A stretch of DNA of 35,145 nt from Bacteroidales bacterium (GTDB lineage: Bacteria; Bacteroidota; Bacteroidia; Bacteroidales; VadinHA17). The stretch is from contig JAFGLJ010000001.1 of assembly GCA_016928075.1 (NCBI GenBank), positions 1-35,145 on the forward strand, read 5' to 3'. The first letter of the stretch is position 1; the number at the start of each line of letters is the position of its first letter. Shown one piece after another: positions 8,455 through 16,066 of this stretch. The notes under the pieces were generated by a model. The model saw nothing but the letters and a program-made list of their open reading frames with translations, was not told the origin of the DNA and searched no databases. Both the position numbers and the translations under genes were made by a program.

Positions 8455-8497
8455 ATTTATGCATTTTACCAGTACCCAGATAAGGAGCAACGAGGAC

Positions 8498-9790
8498 TCA
8501 GACTGCTACGATTACATAATAATTCTTTTTGCCCTTCTGGATCAATAAATACTTACCGTTGAGAAGGAATGAATCGTCTATCAATGCATCCGTGTCAGTT
8601 ATCTTATCTTTATTAACTGAAAGACCCCCACCCTGGATCAGCCTCCTCATTTCCCCTTTCGAGGAGAAGATTTCTGTTTGAAGGGTGCAGAGGTCAACAA
8701 TGCTGATCTTATTTTTCAATAATTCACTTTTAACGTTAAATGTTGGCACACCCTCAAAAACTGACAGGAATGTTTGTTCATTCATCCTGTGCAATGTTTC
8801 AGTGGTTCCCTTGCCAAACAATATTTCAGAGGCTTCAATTGCAGCATCAAGATCTTCTTTTGAATGCACCATTGTCGTCATCTCGGCAGCTAGCCTTTTT
8901 TGTAATAACCTCATATGAGGTTCTTTGCCATGCGCATCTGTCAGCACATCAATTTCTTCCCTGCCAAGCACTGTAAATATTTTTATATACCTGGCGGCAT
9001 CCTCATCCGAGACATTAAGCCAGAACTGGTAGAATTCATATGGTGAAGTTTTGCGGGGGTCGAGCCACACATTGCCTGATTCGGTTTTACCAAACTTTGT
9101 TCCGTCAGACTTTGTTATCAGGGGGCAGGTTAATGCAAAAGCTTCTCCCCCTTCTTTCCTCCTTATAAGTTCTGTTCCGGTAACTATATTCCCCCACTGG
9201 TCGGATCCTCCCATCTGCAACTTACATCCATATTCCCTGTAAAGGTTGAGGAAATCATATCCCTGCACCAGCTGGTATGAAAATTCAGTAAACGACATCC
9301 CATGTTTTGAGTCACTGCCCAGTCTTTTTTTCACGGAGTCTTTTGACATCATGTAATTTATGGTTATATGCTTTCCTATGTCTCTTATAAAACCCAGGAA
9401 TGTATAATCCTTCATCCAGTCGTAATTGTTAACCATTATCGCCCTGTTGGGAATATCCGATTCGAAATCGAGAAATTTGGAAAGCTGCTTTTTCAGAACT
9501 TCCTGGTTTTTCCTCAACGTTTCTTCACTCATCAGGCTGCGCTCCTGGTTTTTACCCGAAGGGTCACCTATCATCCCTGTGGCTCCTCCTACAAGTGCTA
9601 TAGGAGTATTACCTGCCCTTTGAAAATGTTTGAGCAGCATTACCTGTACAAGGTGTCCTATATGCAGGGAGTCAGCTGAAGGATCAAACCCGATATATCC
9701 TGCTATCTTTTCATTTTTCAGGTATTCTTCAGTACCGGGAGTGATATCATGTATCATTCCCCTCCAGCGGAGTTCATCAACAAAGTTCAT
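8498..9790 (-). CDS. tyrS: Tyrosyl-tRNA synthetase
   Basis: This class I synthetase charges tRNA-Tyr with tyrosine. The 430-residue product has the HIGH motif at residues 43-46 (SLHIGHL), the tyrosine-pocket segment [21 protein letters not shown], the KMSKS-equivalent KFGKT, and a C-terminal S4-type RNA-binding domain from about residue 350 ([13 protein letters not shown]). Length matches bacterial TyrRS. It lies downstream of cvpA on the same strand, but an 80-nt gap contains its own -7 box, so it can be transcribed independently of the sulfur-redox operon. No T-box leader is visible. Confidence 0.97.
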   Translation of the reverse strand: MNFVDELRWRGMIHDITPGTEEYLKNEKIAGYIGFDPSADSLHIGHLVQVMLLKHFQRAGNTPIALVGGATGMIGDPSGKNQERSLMSEETLRKNQEVLKKQLSKFLDFESDIPNRAIMVNNYDWMKDYTFLGFIRDIGKHITINYMMSKDSVKKRLGSDSKHGMSFTEFSYQLVQGYDFLNLYREYGCKLQMGGSDQWGNIVTGTELIRRKEGGEAFALTCPLITKSDGTKFGKTESGNVWLDPRKTSPYEFYQFWLNVSDEDAARYIKIFTVLGREEIDVLTDAHGKEPHMRLLQKRLAAEMTTMVHSKEDLDAAIEASEILFGKGTTETLHRMNEQTFLSVFEGVPTFNVKSELLKNKISIVDLCTLQTEIFSSKGEMRRLIQGGGLSVNKDKITDTDALIDDSFLLNGKYLLIQKGKKNYYVIVAV

Positions 9791-9817
9791 ATACAGCTAG
9801 CTTGTTTATCGAATGGA

Positions 9818-9825
9818 CAAAGATA
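9818..9825 (-). promoter_or_regulatory. -7 box of tyrS
   Basis: The minus-strand TATCTTTG matches TAnnTTTG and lies 27 nt before the tyrS start codon. A -33 TTTG is not evident at the right spacing. Confidence 0.5.
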
Positions 9826-9838
9826 ATAAAATATTGTT

Positions 9839-9871
9839 GAGAATGAATTGAGAATGAGTTGGGAATGAGTT
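9839..9871. repeat. Three tandem 11-nt units
   Basis: GAGAATGAATT, GAGAATGAGTT and GGGAATGAGTT follow one another directly between cvpA and tyrS. The last unit reaches the final base of the cvpA stop codon. Confidence 0.7.
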
Positions 9872-10422
9872 TATAGAGCAGTTTTGTTCTTCCTCCCTTC
9901 TTCGCGCTTCTGCCTCAGGTTATCAAAGCTCTTGCTCAAATCGCCTCCCTCGATTATGGGAAAAAGAAGGGGTGCAAAATCGGCTATGGGATTATACAGC
10001 TTCGACTCTGCAATTTTTTCTTCCGGGAGGAATTTTGCTTTCTGGTTGATTGTGTTCAGAAAAACGAAAACTATGCTCAATATCAGGACTGTCTTCAAAA
10101 CGGCAAAGATCATTCCCAGTATGCGAACAGCAAATCCCAGTGCAACAGCTTTCATCAGTTTATCCATTGCCCGTGCCAGGAAATGAATCAATACCACTAT
10201 TACTATAAAAGTAATTATAAAAGCAACCAGCCCGAGGTATTGCCCTTGCATATCGAAATATTCCACCAGCTTGTTCTGTGTGAACCAGGAAAACCTTATG
10301 GATCCCCATATTCCCAGCACGAGCGCGGCAATAGATGCTATCTCAATAAACAATCCGTTTTTGAATCCTCTGAACAGGGCCCAGGCAATGAATGCGAGGA
10401 TAATGATGTCGATGTAATTCAT
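9871..10422 (-). CDS. CvpA family membrane protein
   Basis: The 183-residue protein has the CvpA-family start (NYIDIIILAFIAWALFRGFKNG), about four membrane helices (roughly 3-20, 27-45, 62-85, 97-123) and a polar tail ending in a run of basic residues. CvpA homologues were named for colicin V production in E. coli and are now linked to envelope homeostasis and bile or stress resistance; the molecular role is not settled. It starts 29 nt after the cysteine desulfurase stop codon on the same strand, so it is likely the last gene of that operon, with tyrS following after a separate promoter. Nothing ties it directly to sulfur chemistry. Confidence 0.88.
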   Translation of the reverse strand: MNYIDIIILAFIAWALFRGFKNGLFIEIASIAALVLGIWGSIRFSWFTQNKLVEYFDMQGQYLGLVAFIITFIVIVVLIHFLARAMDKLMKAVALGFAVRILGMIFAVLKTVLILSIVFVFLNTINQKAKFLPEEKIAESKLYNPIADFAPLLFPIIEGGDLSKSFDNLRQKREEGRKNKTAL

Positions 10423-10451
10423 GTCAAAGCTGCTTGGTACTTCAAAAATAA

Positions 10452-11612
10452 TTATTTCTTAATTGAAGCTATTTCTCTGACTGCCTCAATTGCTGATTTA
10501 ATATGTTCTTCAGTATTGAAAGGCCCAATACTGAACCTCACCGATCCATGTATCTTATCCGTACCAAGTTGCTCATGTACGAGAGGTGCACAATGCAAGC
10601 CTGTCCTGCATGCAATTTCATAATCAACATCCAGCATGGTGCCAACATCACCTGCCTCAAAACCCTGTACATTAAAACAAACAACGGGATTGCGATTCTC
10701 GTATCCATCCTGGCAGTATAAGACCACATCTTCTATTTCAGACAAACCATCACGCAGCAACCTGTACAGTGCCATTTCTTTATTATGAAGGTTTTGCATT
10801 CCCTGTTCTTTCACCCATTCAACACCTGCTTTCAGTCCAGCCACTCCTACGAGGTTCAGGGTACCGGTTTCAAGCCTGTATGGATATTCAAACAGATGTG
10901 TCTTTACAGCTGACCTCACTCCCGTGCCCCCGTATCTGGTATGTTTTGGATCCACACCCTCTCTTACATATGAACCCCCAATGCCTGTAGGCCCCAGGAG
11001 GCATTTATGCCCGGTAAATGCAAAAGCATCAATCCCCATATCCTCTATGTCAACAGGCACTGCACCTGCGCTCTGGCTGCCGTCGACTATGAATAGTAAC
11101 CCCTCCTTCTTACATAACTGTCCTATTTCTTTCACTGGCTGAATGGTGCCAAGTACATTCGAACAATGATTAACAACAACAGCAGTGGTATTTTTCCTAA
11201 TTGCATTTTTAATATCATCAGGGTCAATATACCCGTTTTCATCAAAAGGTATATAAGTAAGTTCGGCAATCCTATCAATCATCATATGGTATAATGGTCT
11301 CAGAACCGAATTATGTTCAAGATTTGTAGTTATGACATGATCACCCTTGTTAATTAGTCCACACAGGAGAATATTAAGCGAGTCAGTAGCATTATAACTG
11401 AATGTGAGCCTGTTAGGGTCATTGCCGTTAAACAATTCGGTCAATAATTTACGGGTATTGAAAACCACCTCTCCTGTAGCAATGGCTGCATCAAAACCTG
11501 ACCTTCCCGGATTGACTCCATGTTCCCTGTAGAAATTACACATGAAATCATAAACAACATCAGGTTTGGGGAAACTTGTTGCTGAATTATCAAGGTAGAT
11601 TAATTTACTCAT
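10452..11612 (-). CDS. Cysteine desulfurase-like PLP enzyme (class V aminotransferase fold)
   Basis: This 386-residue PLP enzyme should release sulfur from cysteine as an enzyme persulfide plus alanine. It begins with the family pattern YLDNSATSFPKP. The PLP-binding His is at 100/149-type positions (TTNLEHNS, VVNHCSNVLG), the Schiff-base lysine is Lys203 (FTGHKCLLGPTG), and the persulfide cysteine is Cys341 in RTGLHCAPLVH. The overall pattern resembles the group-II (SufS/Csd-like) cysteine desulfurase family found outside isc/suf operons. It lies 48 nt downstream of the DsrK-like gene and upstream of cvpA on the same strand. The context suggests it supplies sulfane sulfur to the neighbouring DsrC, which is inference. 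Selenocysteine lyase activity is an alternative. Confidence 0.9.
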   Translation of the reverse strand: MSKLIYLDNSATSFPKPDVVYDFMCNFYREHGVNPGRSGFDAAIATGEVVFNTRKLLTELFNGNDPNRLTFSYNATDSLNILLCGLINKGDHVITTNLEHNSVLRPLYHMMIDRIAELTYIPFDENGYIDPDDIKNAIRKNTTAVVVNHCSNVLGTIQPVKEIGQLCKKEGLLFIVDGSQSAGAVPVDIEDMGIDAFAFTGHKCLLGPTGIGGSYVREGVDPKHTRYGGTGVRSAVKTHLFEYPYRLETGTLNLVGVAGLKAGVEWVKEQGMQNLHNKEMALYRLLRDGLSEIEDVVLYCQDGYENRNPVVCFNVQGFEAGDVGTMLDVDYEIACRTGLHCAPLVHEQLGTDKIHGSVRFSIGPFNTEEHIKSAIEAVREIASIKK

Positions 11613-11660
11613 CTGTATAAGGTTTTATTGGGTATATATTTTCAGAACACTACTTCACTT

Positions 11661-12944
11661 TTATAATATCAATGCATCAGCAACAACTTCTGCCAGGGTT
11701 TTTATTTTCACGTTCATCTTGTATACCTGGTTAAGCTGCATTAACTGATCGACGCAATTATGACAGGGTGTTACCACAATAATGGCTCCCGTATTTTTTA
11801 TTTGTTTCACCTTTAATTCACCGGCCTTCAGCCTGCGGTCGCCATACTCGCTCATTGCCAGCTGCCCTCCACCGCCACCACAGCAATAATTATCATACCC
11901 GTAAGGATTCATTTCCACAAAATCGCTTACCGCATTTTCAAGTATAAACCGTTGTTCTTCAAATATCCCCCCACTGCGCACAAGATTGCACGGATCATGC
12001 AAGGTAACACGCTCTTTATTAAGAGATTTGTCCAGCCTTATCCTGCCTTCCTTCAAATAACGGCTGATAAGCTCAACTGATGTGATGGTTTCAAACGAAT
12101 AGCTGCTTTGAAGGTAATTGGGCCCTTCCCATCTGAAAGACCGGGAGCCATGACCACATTCAGCAAGCACACAGGTTCTTGCGTTTAATTCATACATTAC
12201 ATCACGCAAACGCCTTGCAATCTCCCTGGCTTCATTTAGATTACCTGAATAATATGCATAATTGGTAACGTCGTACATTTTTGTGGATAATGTCCAGCTT
12301 TCACCTGCCGCATAAAATATTTTAGCCATTGCTGAAATTGAAAGAGGAAAGAATTTCGGCTCGCGGGGGTTGAGGGTATACAGTATACTTACGTTTGATT
12401 TATTAACAGGTATTGCAGCCGAAGAGTCACCAACGTCATCCTGCAGGTCTTCCTCCAGCCATTCAAGGGTATCAATTAGTTCATCAACAGGTATCCCCAT
12501 ATTATTCCCGGTTCTGATAGCTGCATCAACTGTCGACTGTAAAGTTGAAGGGACCTTCCCCATCTCGGCCAACATTGCCCTGCCAACTCTTACAAGGTAT
12601 GATATGTCCACTCCAACTGAACAGTGTGCAGTGCATCTTCCGCACATTGTACATGACCCATACAGAAGATCCACCATTTCCATGACAGTAACTTCATCAA
12701 GTTCACGTGCTTTTACCAGGCCCGGCACCAACTTCCCTGTAATTGTATTATAGCGCCTGTATACTGAAGATACAAGATCAACCTTCCGTGCCGGAATATA
12801 TCTTTCCTCACCGGTTGACAGGTAGAATATGCAACTTTCAGCACACAGTCCACATCTTACGCAGCTGTTCAGGTGGACCTGCAATTTACCGTCTCCCCTG
12901 CTGAGGATAGAAAGCGCTTTTTCTTTATTATCGTTAATCACCAT
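11661..12944 (-). CDS. DsrK/HdrD-like iron-sulfur oxidoreductase with CCG domain
   Basis: The product has two ferredoxin-type [4Fe-4S] motifs, CVRCGLCAESC (Cys 28/31/34/38 counted from the ATG at 12944) and CTMCGRCTAHC (98/101/104/108). A C-terminal CCG domain, CX34CCG...CHNC, resembles the domain that holds the noncubane [4Fe-4S] cluster in heterodisulfide reductase HdrB/HdrD and DsrK. A further cysteine pair motif, CVLAECGHGSR, precedes it. DsrK reduces a protein disulfide/trisulfide on DsrC in the DsrMKJOP complex. Here the membrane partner gene is immediately upstream and dsrC follows it further upstream, giving the same functional trio. A TTG six bases further out (12950) is an alternative start. 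Generic glycolate-oxidase-type CCG proteins are a less likely reading. Confidence 0.88.
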   Translation of the reverse strand: MVINDNKEKALSILSRGDGKLQVHLNSCVRCGLCAESCIFYLSTGEERYIPARKVDLVSSVYRRYNTITGKLVPGLVKARELDEVTVMEMVDLLYGSCTMCGRCTAHCSVGVDISYLVRVGRAMLAEMGKVPSTLQSTVDAAIRTGNNMGIPVDELIDTLEWLEEDLQDDVGDSSAAIPVNKSNVSILYTLNPREPKFFPLSISAMAKIFYAAGESWTLSTKMYDVTNYAYYSGNLNEAREIARRLRDVMYELNARTCVLAECGHGSRSFRWEGPNYLQSSYSFETITSVELISRYLKEGRIRLDKSLNKERVTLHDPCNLVRSGGIFEEQRFILENAVSDFVEMNPYGYDNYCCGGGGGQLAMSEYGDRRLKAGELKVKQIKNTGAIIVVTPCHNCVDQLMQLNQVYKMNVKIKTLAEVVADALIL

Positions 12945-12950
12945 AAGCAA

Positions 12951-13574
12951 CTAATATTTTTTTGAAGGCGGCCAGGATCCTCTCCATCCATAAAAGTAAC
13001 CCAGCTGGTATCTTGCTGCGAAAAAATATACCAGGTGCCGTAGTTTCCCCACAGGTATATATAAAAGCAATATTGCAGCTGCAATATAATATACTGATTG
13101 ATAAATAAGTCCTGTCAATAAAAATGCTGTTATAAACTGGAATAAGGTTACCATGATATTTGAAATATAATCATCAGGGCATGAAAGTTTGCGCAGTCTC
13201 CTTACAACAATCCGCTTGATCAATATTCCTGTACCCGATATAGCTGAAAGTATTAATATAAAAGCAAAGATGTACGTCAGCACCACCGGGAACCTTATCA
13301 CTGTCAACTGCAGGAGAAAAACAATAATTGTCAGGAATGTTCCGATATGGTAGAACATACCTGCACTATATGTTGGAAGGTGAAGGTATGCTGATTCTTT
13401 CTTTAATGGGCTCATCGCCCCGGTAAACGAATATTTTATTGCAGCACCGGTATTGCCCAGTTTATGAGAGAAATCTTTCGGGGCACCATATCTTACGAGG
13501 CGAAAAAAATGGTATAAACAGGAGAGCAGGCAAATCGCCAGGGCCCCCAGGCTAATAAGAATATACCATTGCAT
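12951..13574 (-). CDS. DsrM/NarI-like membrane subunit, probable cytochrome b
   Basis: The 207-residue protein has about five membrane helices (roughly 4-22, 74-93, 97-119, 139-158, 160-175) and a basic C-terminus. Histidines His65 and His76 flank the start of the second helix and His180 follows the last one, in positions reminiscent of NarI/DsrM heme b ligands. A clear fourth ligand is not seen. It is close in size to NarI and smaller than the longer DsrM proteins of sulfate reducers. Its stop is 6 nt before the ATG of the DsrK-like gene, so the two are almost certainly one complex that exchanges electrons with the quinone pool. dsrC begins 13 nt upstream. Family assignment rests on layout and context. 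Confidence 0.75.
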   Translation of the reverse strand: MQWYILISLGALAICLLSCLYHFFRLVRYGAPKDFSHKLGNTGAAIKYSFTGAMSPLKKESAYLHLPTYSAGMFYHIGTFLTIIVFLLQLTVIRFPVVLTYIFAFILILSAISGTGILIKRIVVRRLRKLSCPDDYISNIMVTLFQFITAFLLTGLIYQSVYYIAAAILLLYIPVGKLRHLVYFFAARYQLGYFYGWRGSWPPSKKY

Positions 13575-13587
13575 ATTACAATTTTAT

Positions 13588-13905
13588 TTAAACACAACCA
13601 TCCGGTTTTGGCAGACCCGCAACACGGCATGCTCCCCGTGCAGGTCCCAGGGGAAACAGGTCATACACCTCACGCAGTTTCACACCCGCTTCCTTACACA
13701 GTACCCTCACCATAGGTGCCATACCTTTATCCTCATAGTGCTTCCTGATAACCCTGATTATTGCCCAGTGCTTATCATTCAGCGTTTCTATTCCATCACT
13801 TTTTGCTATCAGCTCTGCCACATCCTCATCCCATATCTCGGGCTGCTGGAGAAAACCATCTCCATCAACTTCAAATACCCTTCCTTCAATTTCAAGTGTA
13901 GCCAT
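13588..13905 (-). CDS. dsrC: DsrC protein with both redox cysteines
   Basis: The 105-residue protein has standard DsrC/TusE family length and start (IEGRVFEVDGDGFLQ). Its flexible C-terminal arm ends CRVAGLPKPDGCV, with Cys104 next to last and Cys93 before it, separated by ten residues. That CX10C arm is the feature of true DsrC; TusE keeps only the penultimate cysteine. In sulfite-reducing and sulfur-oxidising organisms DsrC carries sulfur as a trisulfide on these two cysteines, and a DsrMK-type complex reduces it. Here both candidate partner genes lie directly downstream (gaps of 13 and 6 nt). No dsrAB is present in the window. An extra Cys70 sits in the core. Confidence 0.93.
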   Translation of the reverse strand: MATLEIEGRVFEVDGDGFLQQPEIWDEDVAELIAKSDGIETLNDKHWAIIRVIRKHYEDKGMAPMVRVLCKEAGVKLREVYDLFPLGPARGACRVAGLPKPDGCV

Positions 13906-13923
13906 AATTCAAATAATTATTTA

Positions 13924-14166
13924 CTATATATTTTCGGTATCAAAACGATCTATTACCTCATCAATCGTCATTTCAGAATCCGGTAAAACAAAATCAGGAC
14001 AAAAGTTTAATTCTTCTTTTGCCCTGAATCTCATGCATCCTGACCATGAACCGGCCTTACAACAACAATAATTGTTTATGTAATACCTGTATATGTCCTC
14101 ATTCAAAGACAACTCCTTATTGACTAAAGTACATTCTTTATAGTTAGGACAAATGTTAGATGTCAT
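13924..14166 (-). CDS. Small seven-cysteine protein, first gene of the dsrC operon
   Basis: I do not recognise the family with certainty. The 80-residue product (ATG at 14166) has cysteines at 6, 12, 34, 35, 36, 44 and 56, in the pattern CPNYKEC, YCCCKAGSWSGC, FCPDF, followed by an acidic helix-like tail. The density and spacing suggest a metal or Fe-S cluster site; no signal peptide or membrane segment is present. A longer frame from 14226 adds 20 unlikely residues. Its stop lies 18 nt before the dsrC start on the same strand, so it probably leads the operon. A role as electron carrier, assembly factor or redox sensor for the DsrC/DsrMK-like module is conjecture from position. Confidence 0.7.
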   Translation of the reverse strand: MTSNICPNYKECTLVNKELSLNEDIYRYYINNYCCCKAGSWSGCMRFRAKEELNFCPDFVLPDSEMTIDEVIDRFDTENI

Positions 14167-14247
14167 AATTTTTAAAACCTGAAAAATAATATTTTTTTTA
14201 CGATGATAAAACCTGATATAGAACATAAGTCATTTATTGATAGTTTC

Positions 14248-14260
14248 CTTCCCCGGGAAG
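14248..14260. promoter_or_regulatory. 13-bp palindrome in the divergent dsrC-operon/helicase region
   Basis: CTTCCC-C-GGGAAG is a perfect inverted repeat with a single central base. It lies about 80 nt upstream of the small cysteine-rich gene and about 55 nt upstream of the helicase -7 box. It stands out in AT-rich surroundings and could be an operator; no binding protein is implied. Confidence 0.3.
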
Positions 14261-14313
14261 TCTGTAAATATTTTAAATACTACAATATATAGCAGGAAAT
14301 AGAATTATTAGAC

Positions 14314-14321
14314 TATCTTTG
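14314..14321 (+). promoter_or_regulatory. -7 box of the DEAD-box helicase gene
   Basis: TATCTTTG matches TAnnTTTG and ends 17 nt before the ATG at 14339, which would leave a leader of roughly 10-13 nt. No -33 TTTG at standard spacing is visible. Confidence 0.55.
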
Positions 14322-14338
14322 CACCCCAATTTACATTT

Positions 14339-16039
14339 ATGAACATATTTAAAGAAACAGGTCTTAATAATGAATTATTAAGGGCTGTCACCAGACTGGG
14401 TTTTGAAAAGCCTACTCCCATCCAGGAAAAAATAATACCGGTAATACTGAACTCATCCAGGGACATAATAGGCCTGGCACAGACAGGTACGGGAAAAACG
14501 GCAGGCTTTGGCCTTCCACTTATTCAAAATATAAACATTGATGACAGATCAGTTCAGTCATTGATATTATGCCCTACCCGTGAGCTTTGCATGCAAATTA
14601 CAGAAGACATAAACAGTTTTGCAAGCTTCACCGGCGGATTATCTGTGCTGGCAGTATACGGAGGTGCAAATATTACACCCCAGATACAATCCCTTAAAAA
14701 GGGGGCACATATTGTTGTTGGGACACCCGGAAGGACACTTGACCTTATAAGAAGGAATGTTTTAAAAATTAACTATATCTCATGGCTTATACTTGATGAA
14801 GCAGATGAAATGTTGAATATGGGTTTTCAGGAAGATCTTAATGCTATTCTTGAATCCACACCGGCTGAAAAACAGACACTACTTTTTTCAGCTACCATGC
14901 CGGATGATGTCAGGCGCATTGCTGAAAAATACATGAATAAGCCTCTTGAAATTACAGTCGGAAAAAAGAATGCAGGTGCAGAAAATGTTGAACACCATTA
15001 TTATGTTGTTAAAGCTGCCGATCGTTACGCTGCCCTGAAAAGAATTGCTGATATCAATCCCAAAATTTATGGTATTGTATTCTGCAGGACGAGGAATGAG
15101 ACTAAAGATGTTGCTGACAAACTGATACAGGACGGGTATAATGCAGATGCCCTGCACGGCGAGCTGTCACAGTCACAGCGCGATCATGTCATGCATCGTT
15201 TCCGCAATAAAACACTGCAATTGCTGATCGCCACCGATGTGGCAGCCAGGGGAATAGATATTAACGAACTTACACATATAATAAACTATAATCTCCCCGA
15301 TGATCCCGAAGTTTACCTGCACAGGAGCGGACGGACAGGCCGGGCGGGAAAGTCAGGTATATCAATAAGTATAACCCATTCACGCGAAGGGAGACGCATA
15401 AAGGAGCTGGAGAAGATGATAGGTAAAAAATTCATTCATAAGATGATACCCGGAGGCAGGGAAATATGTGAAAAACGCCTTTTTAACCTTATTGATAAGG
15501 TGGAAAACGTTGAAGTGGATGAATCCAAAATAGAGTCGTTCATGCCCGATATCTACAAAAAACTTGAATGGCTCGAAAGGGAAGAACTGATCAAACATTT
15601 TGTATCGGTTGAGTTTAACCGCTTTCTTGAGTATTACAAAAATGCGCCCGATCTGAATATTACACCTGATAAAGGTATTGATAAGAAGAAGAAACTCAAC
15701 GGGAAAAAAAATTATACCAATATTTACATAAATATCGGGTCGAAAAGAGGAATGAATCCTTCGAACCTTATTTCGCTGGTAAATGAAGCCATGAGAAAAA
15801 GGGACATTGCAATCGGGAAAATTGATGTACAGCGCAATTTTTCATTTTTCGAGATCGACCGCGACTATGATCAAAAACTGTTGAATGCATTTGACAGTTC
15901 AATTTATGAAGATCAGCCTGTGGTTGTGGAGATAAAGAACGGTAAACAAAAAAATTACGGAGGCAGTCAGAATATTGCTGCCCCCGGTTATGGGAATTAC
16001 CATTCAAAATCAAAAAGCAGGAAAAGAACAAAATGGTAG
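14339..16039 (+). CDS. DEAD-box ATP-dependent RNA helicase (DeaD/CshA type) with DbpA-like C-terminal domain
   Basis: The 566-residue helicase unwinds RNA duplexes, typically in ribosome assembly or cold adaptation. Motifs appear in order: Q-motif GFEKPTPIQ (21-29), Walker A AQTGTGKT (47-54), PTREL (79-83), TPGR (129-132), DEAD (153-156), SAT (184-186), ARGIDI and HRSGRTGRAG. After a linker, residues about 485-555 (beginning YINIGSKRGM) match the small RRM-like DbpA/DeaD C-terminal RNA-binding domain, followed by a basic tail. The gene is alone between divergent and convergent neighbours and has its own -7 box. Which rRNA or mRNA it acts on cannot be told from sequence. Confidence 0.95.
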   Translation: MNIFKETGLNNELLRAVTRLGFEKPTPIQEKIIPVILNSSRDIIGLAQTGTGKTAGFGLPLIQNINIDDRSVQSLILCPTRELCMQITEDINSFASFTGGLSVLAVYGGANITPQIQSLKKGAHIVVGTPGRTLDLIRRNVLKINYISWLILDEADEMLNMGFQEDLNAILESTPAEKQTLLFSATMPDDVRRIAEKYMNKPLEITVGKKNAGAENVEHHYYVVKAADRYAALKRIADINPKIYGIVFCRTRNETKDVADKLIQDGYNADALHGELSQSQRDHVMHRFRNKTLQLLIATDVAARGIDINELTHIINYNLPDDPEVYLHRSGRTGRAGKSGISISITHSREGRRIKELEKMIGKKFIHKMIPGGREICEKRLFNLIDKVENVEVDESKIESFMPDIYKKLEWLEREELIKHFVSVEFNRFLEYYKNAPDLNITPDKGIDKKKKLNGKKNYTNIYINIGSKRGMNPSNLISLVNEAMRKRDIAIGKIDVQRNFSFFEIDRDYDQKLLNAFDSSIYEDQPVVVEIKNGKQKNYGGSQNIAAPGYGNYHSKSKSRKRTKW

Positions 16040-16060
16040 AGACAACCAAATTAGGTGTCT
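16040..16060. terminator. Weak hairpin between convergent genes
   Basis: AGACA(A)CC and GGTGTCT pair over 7 bp with one bulged A and a 6-nt loop, directly after the helicase stop codon. It may slow transcription from both sides; no long T-run follows. Confidence 0.35.
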
Positions 16061-16066
16061 TGAAGA

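Noticed and set aside
8498..9870. T-box or other riboswitch leader before tyrS
   Set aside because: The 80-nt upstream gap contains only a -7 box and a short tandem repeat; no T-box stem or conserved sequence fits.
10183..10623. Plus-strand frame of 146 codons across cvpA and the desulfurase gene
   Set aside because: It runs antisense to two well-supported genes and has no protein-family features.
12945..12950. TTG start for the DsrK-like gene two codons upstream
   Set aside because: The ATG at 12944 is six bases from the preceding stop and needs no rare start codon; the difference is two residues only.
13588..13905. Annotating the DsrC-family protein as TusE
   Set aside because: TusE retains only the penultimate cysteine; this protein has both arm cysteines with ten residues between, and its neighbours are DsrMK-like rather than tusBCD.
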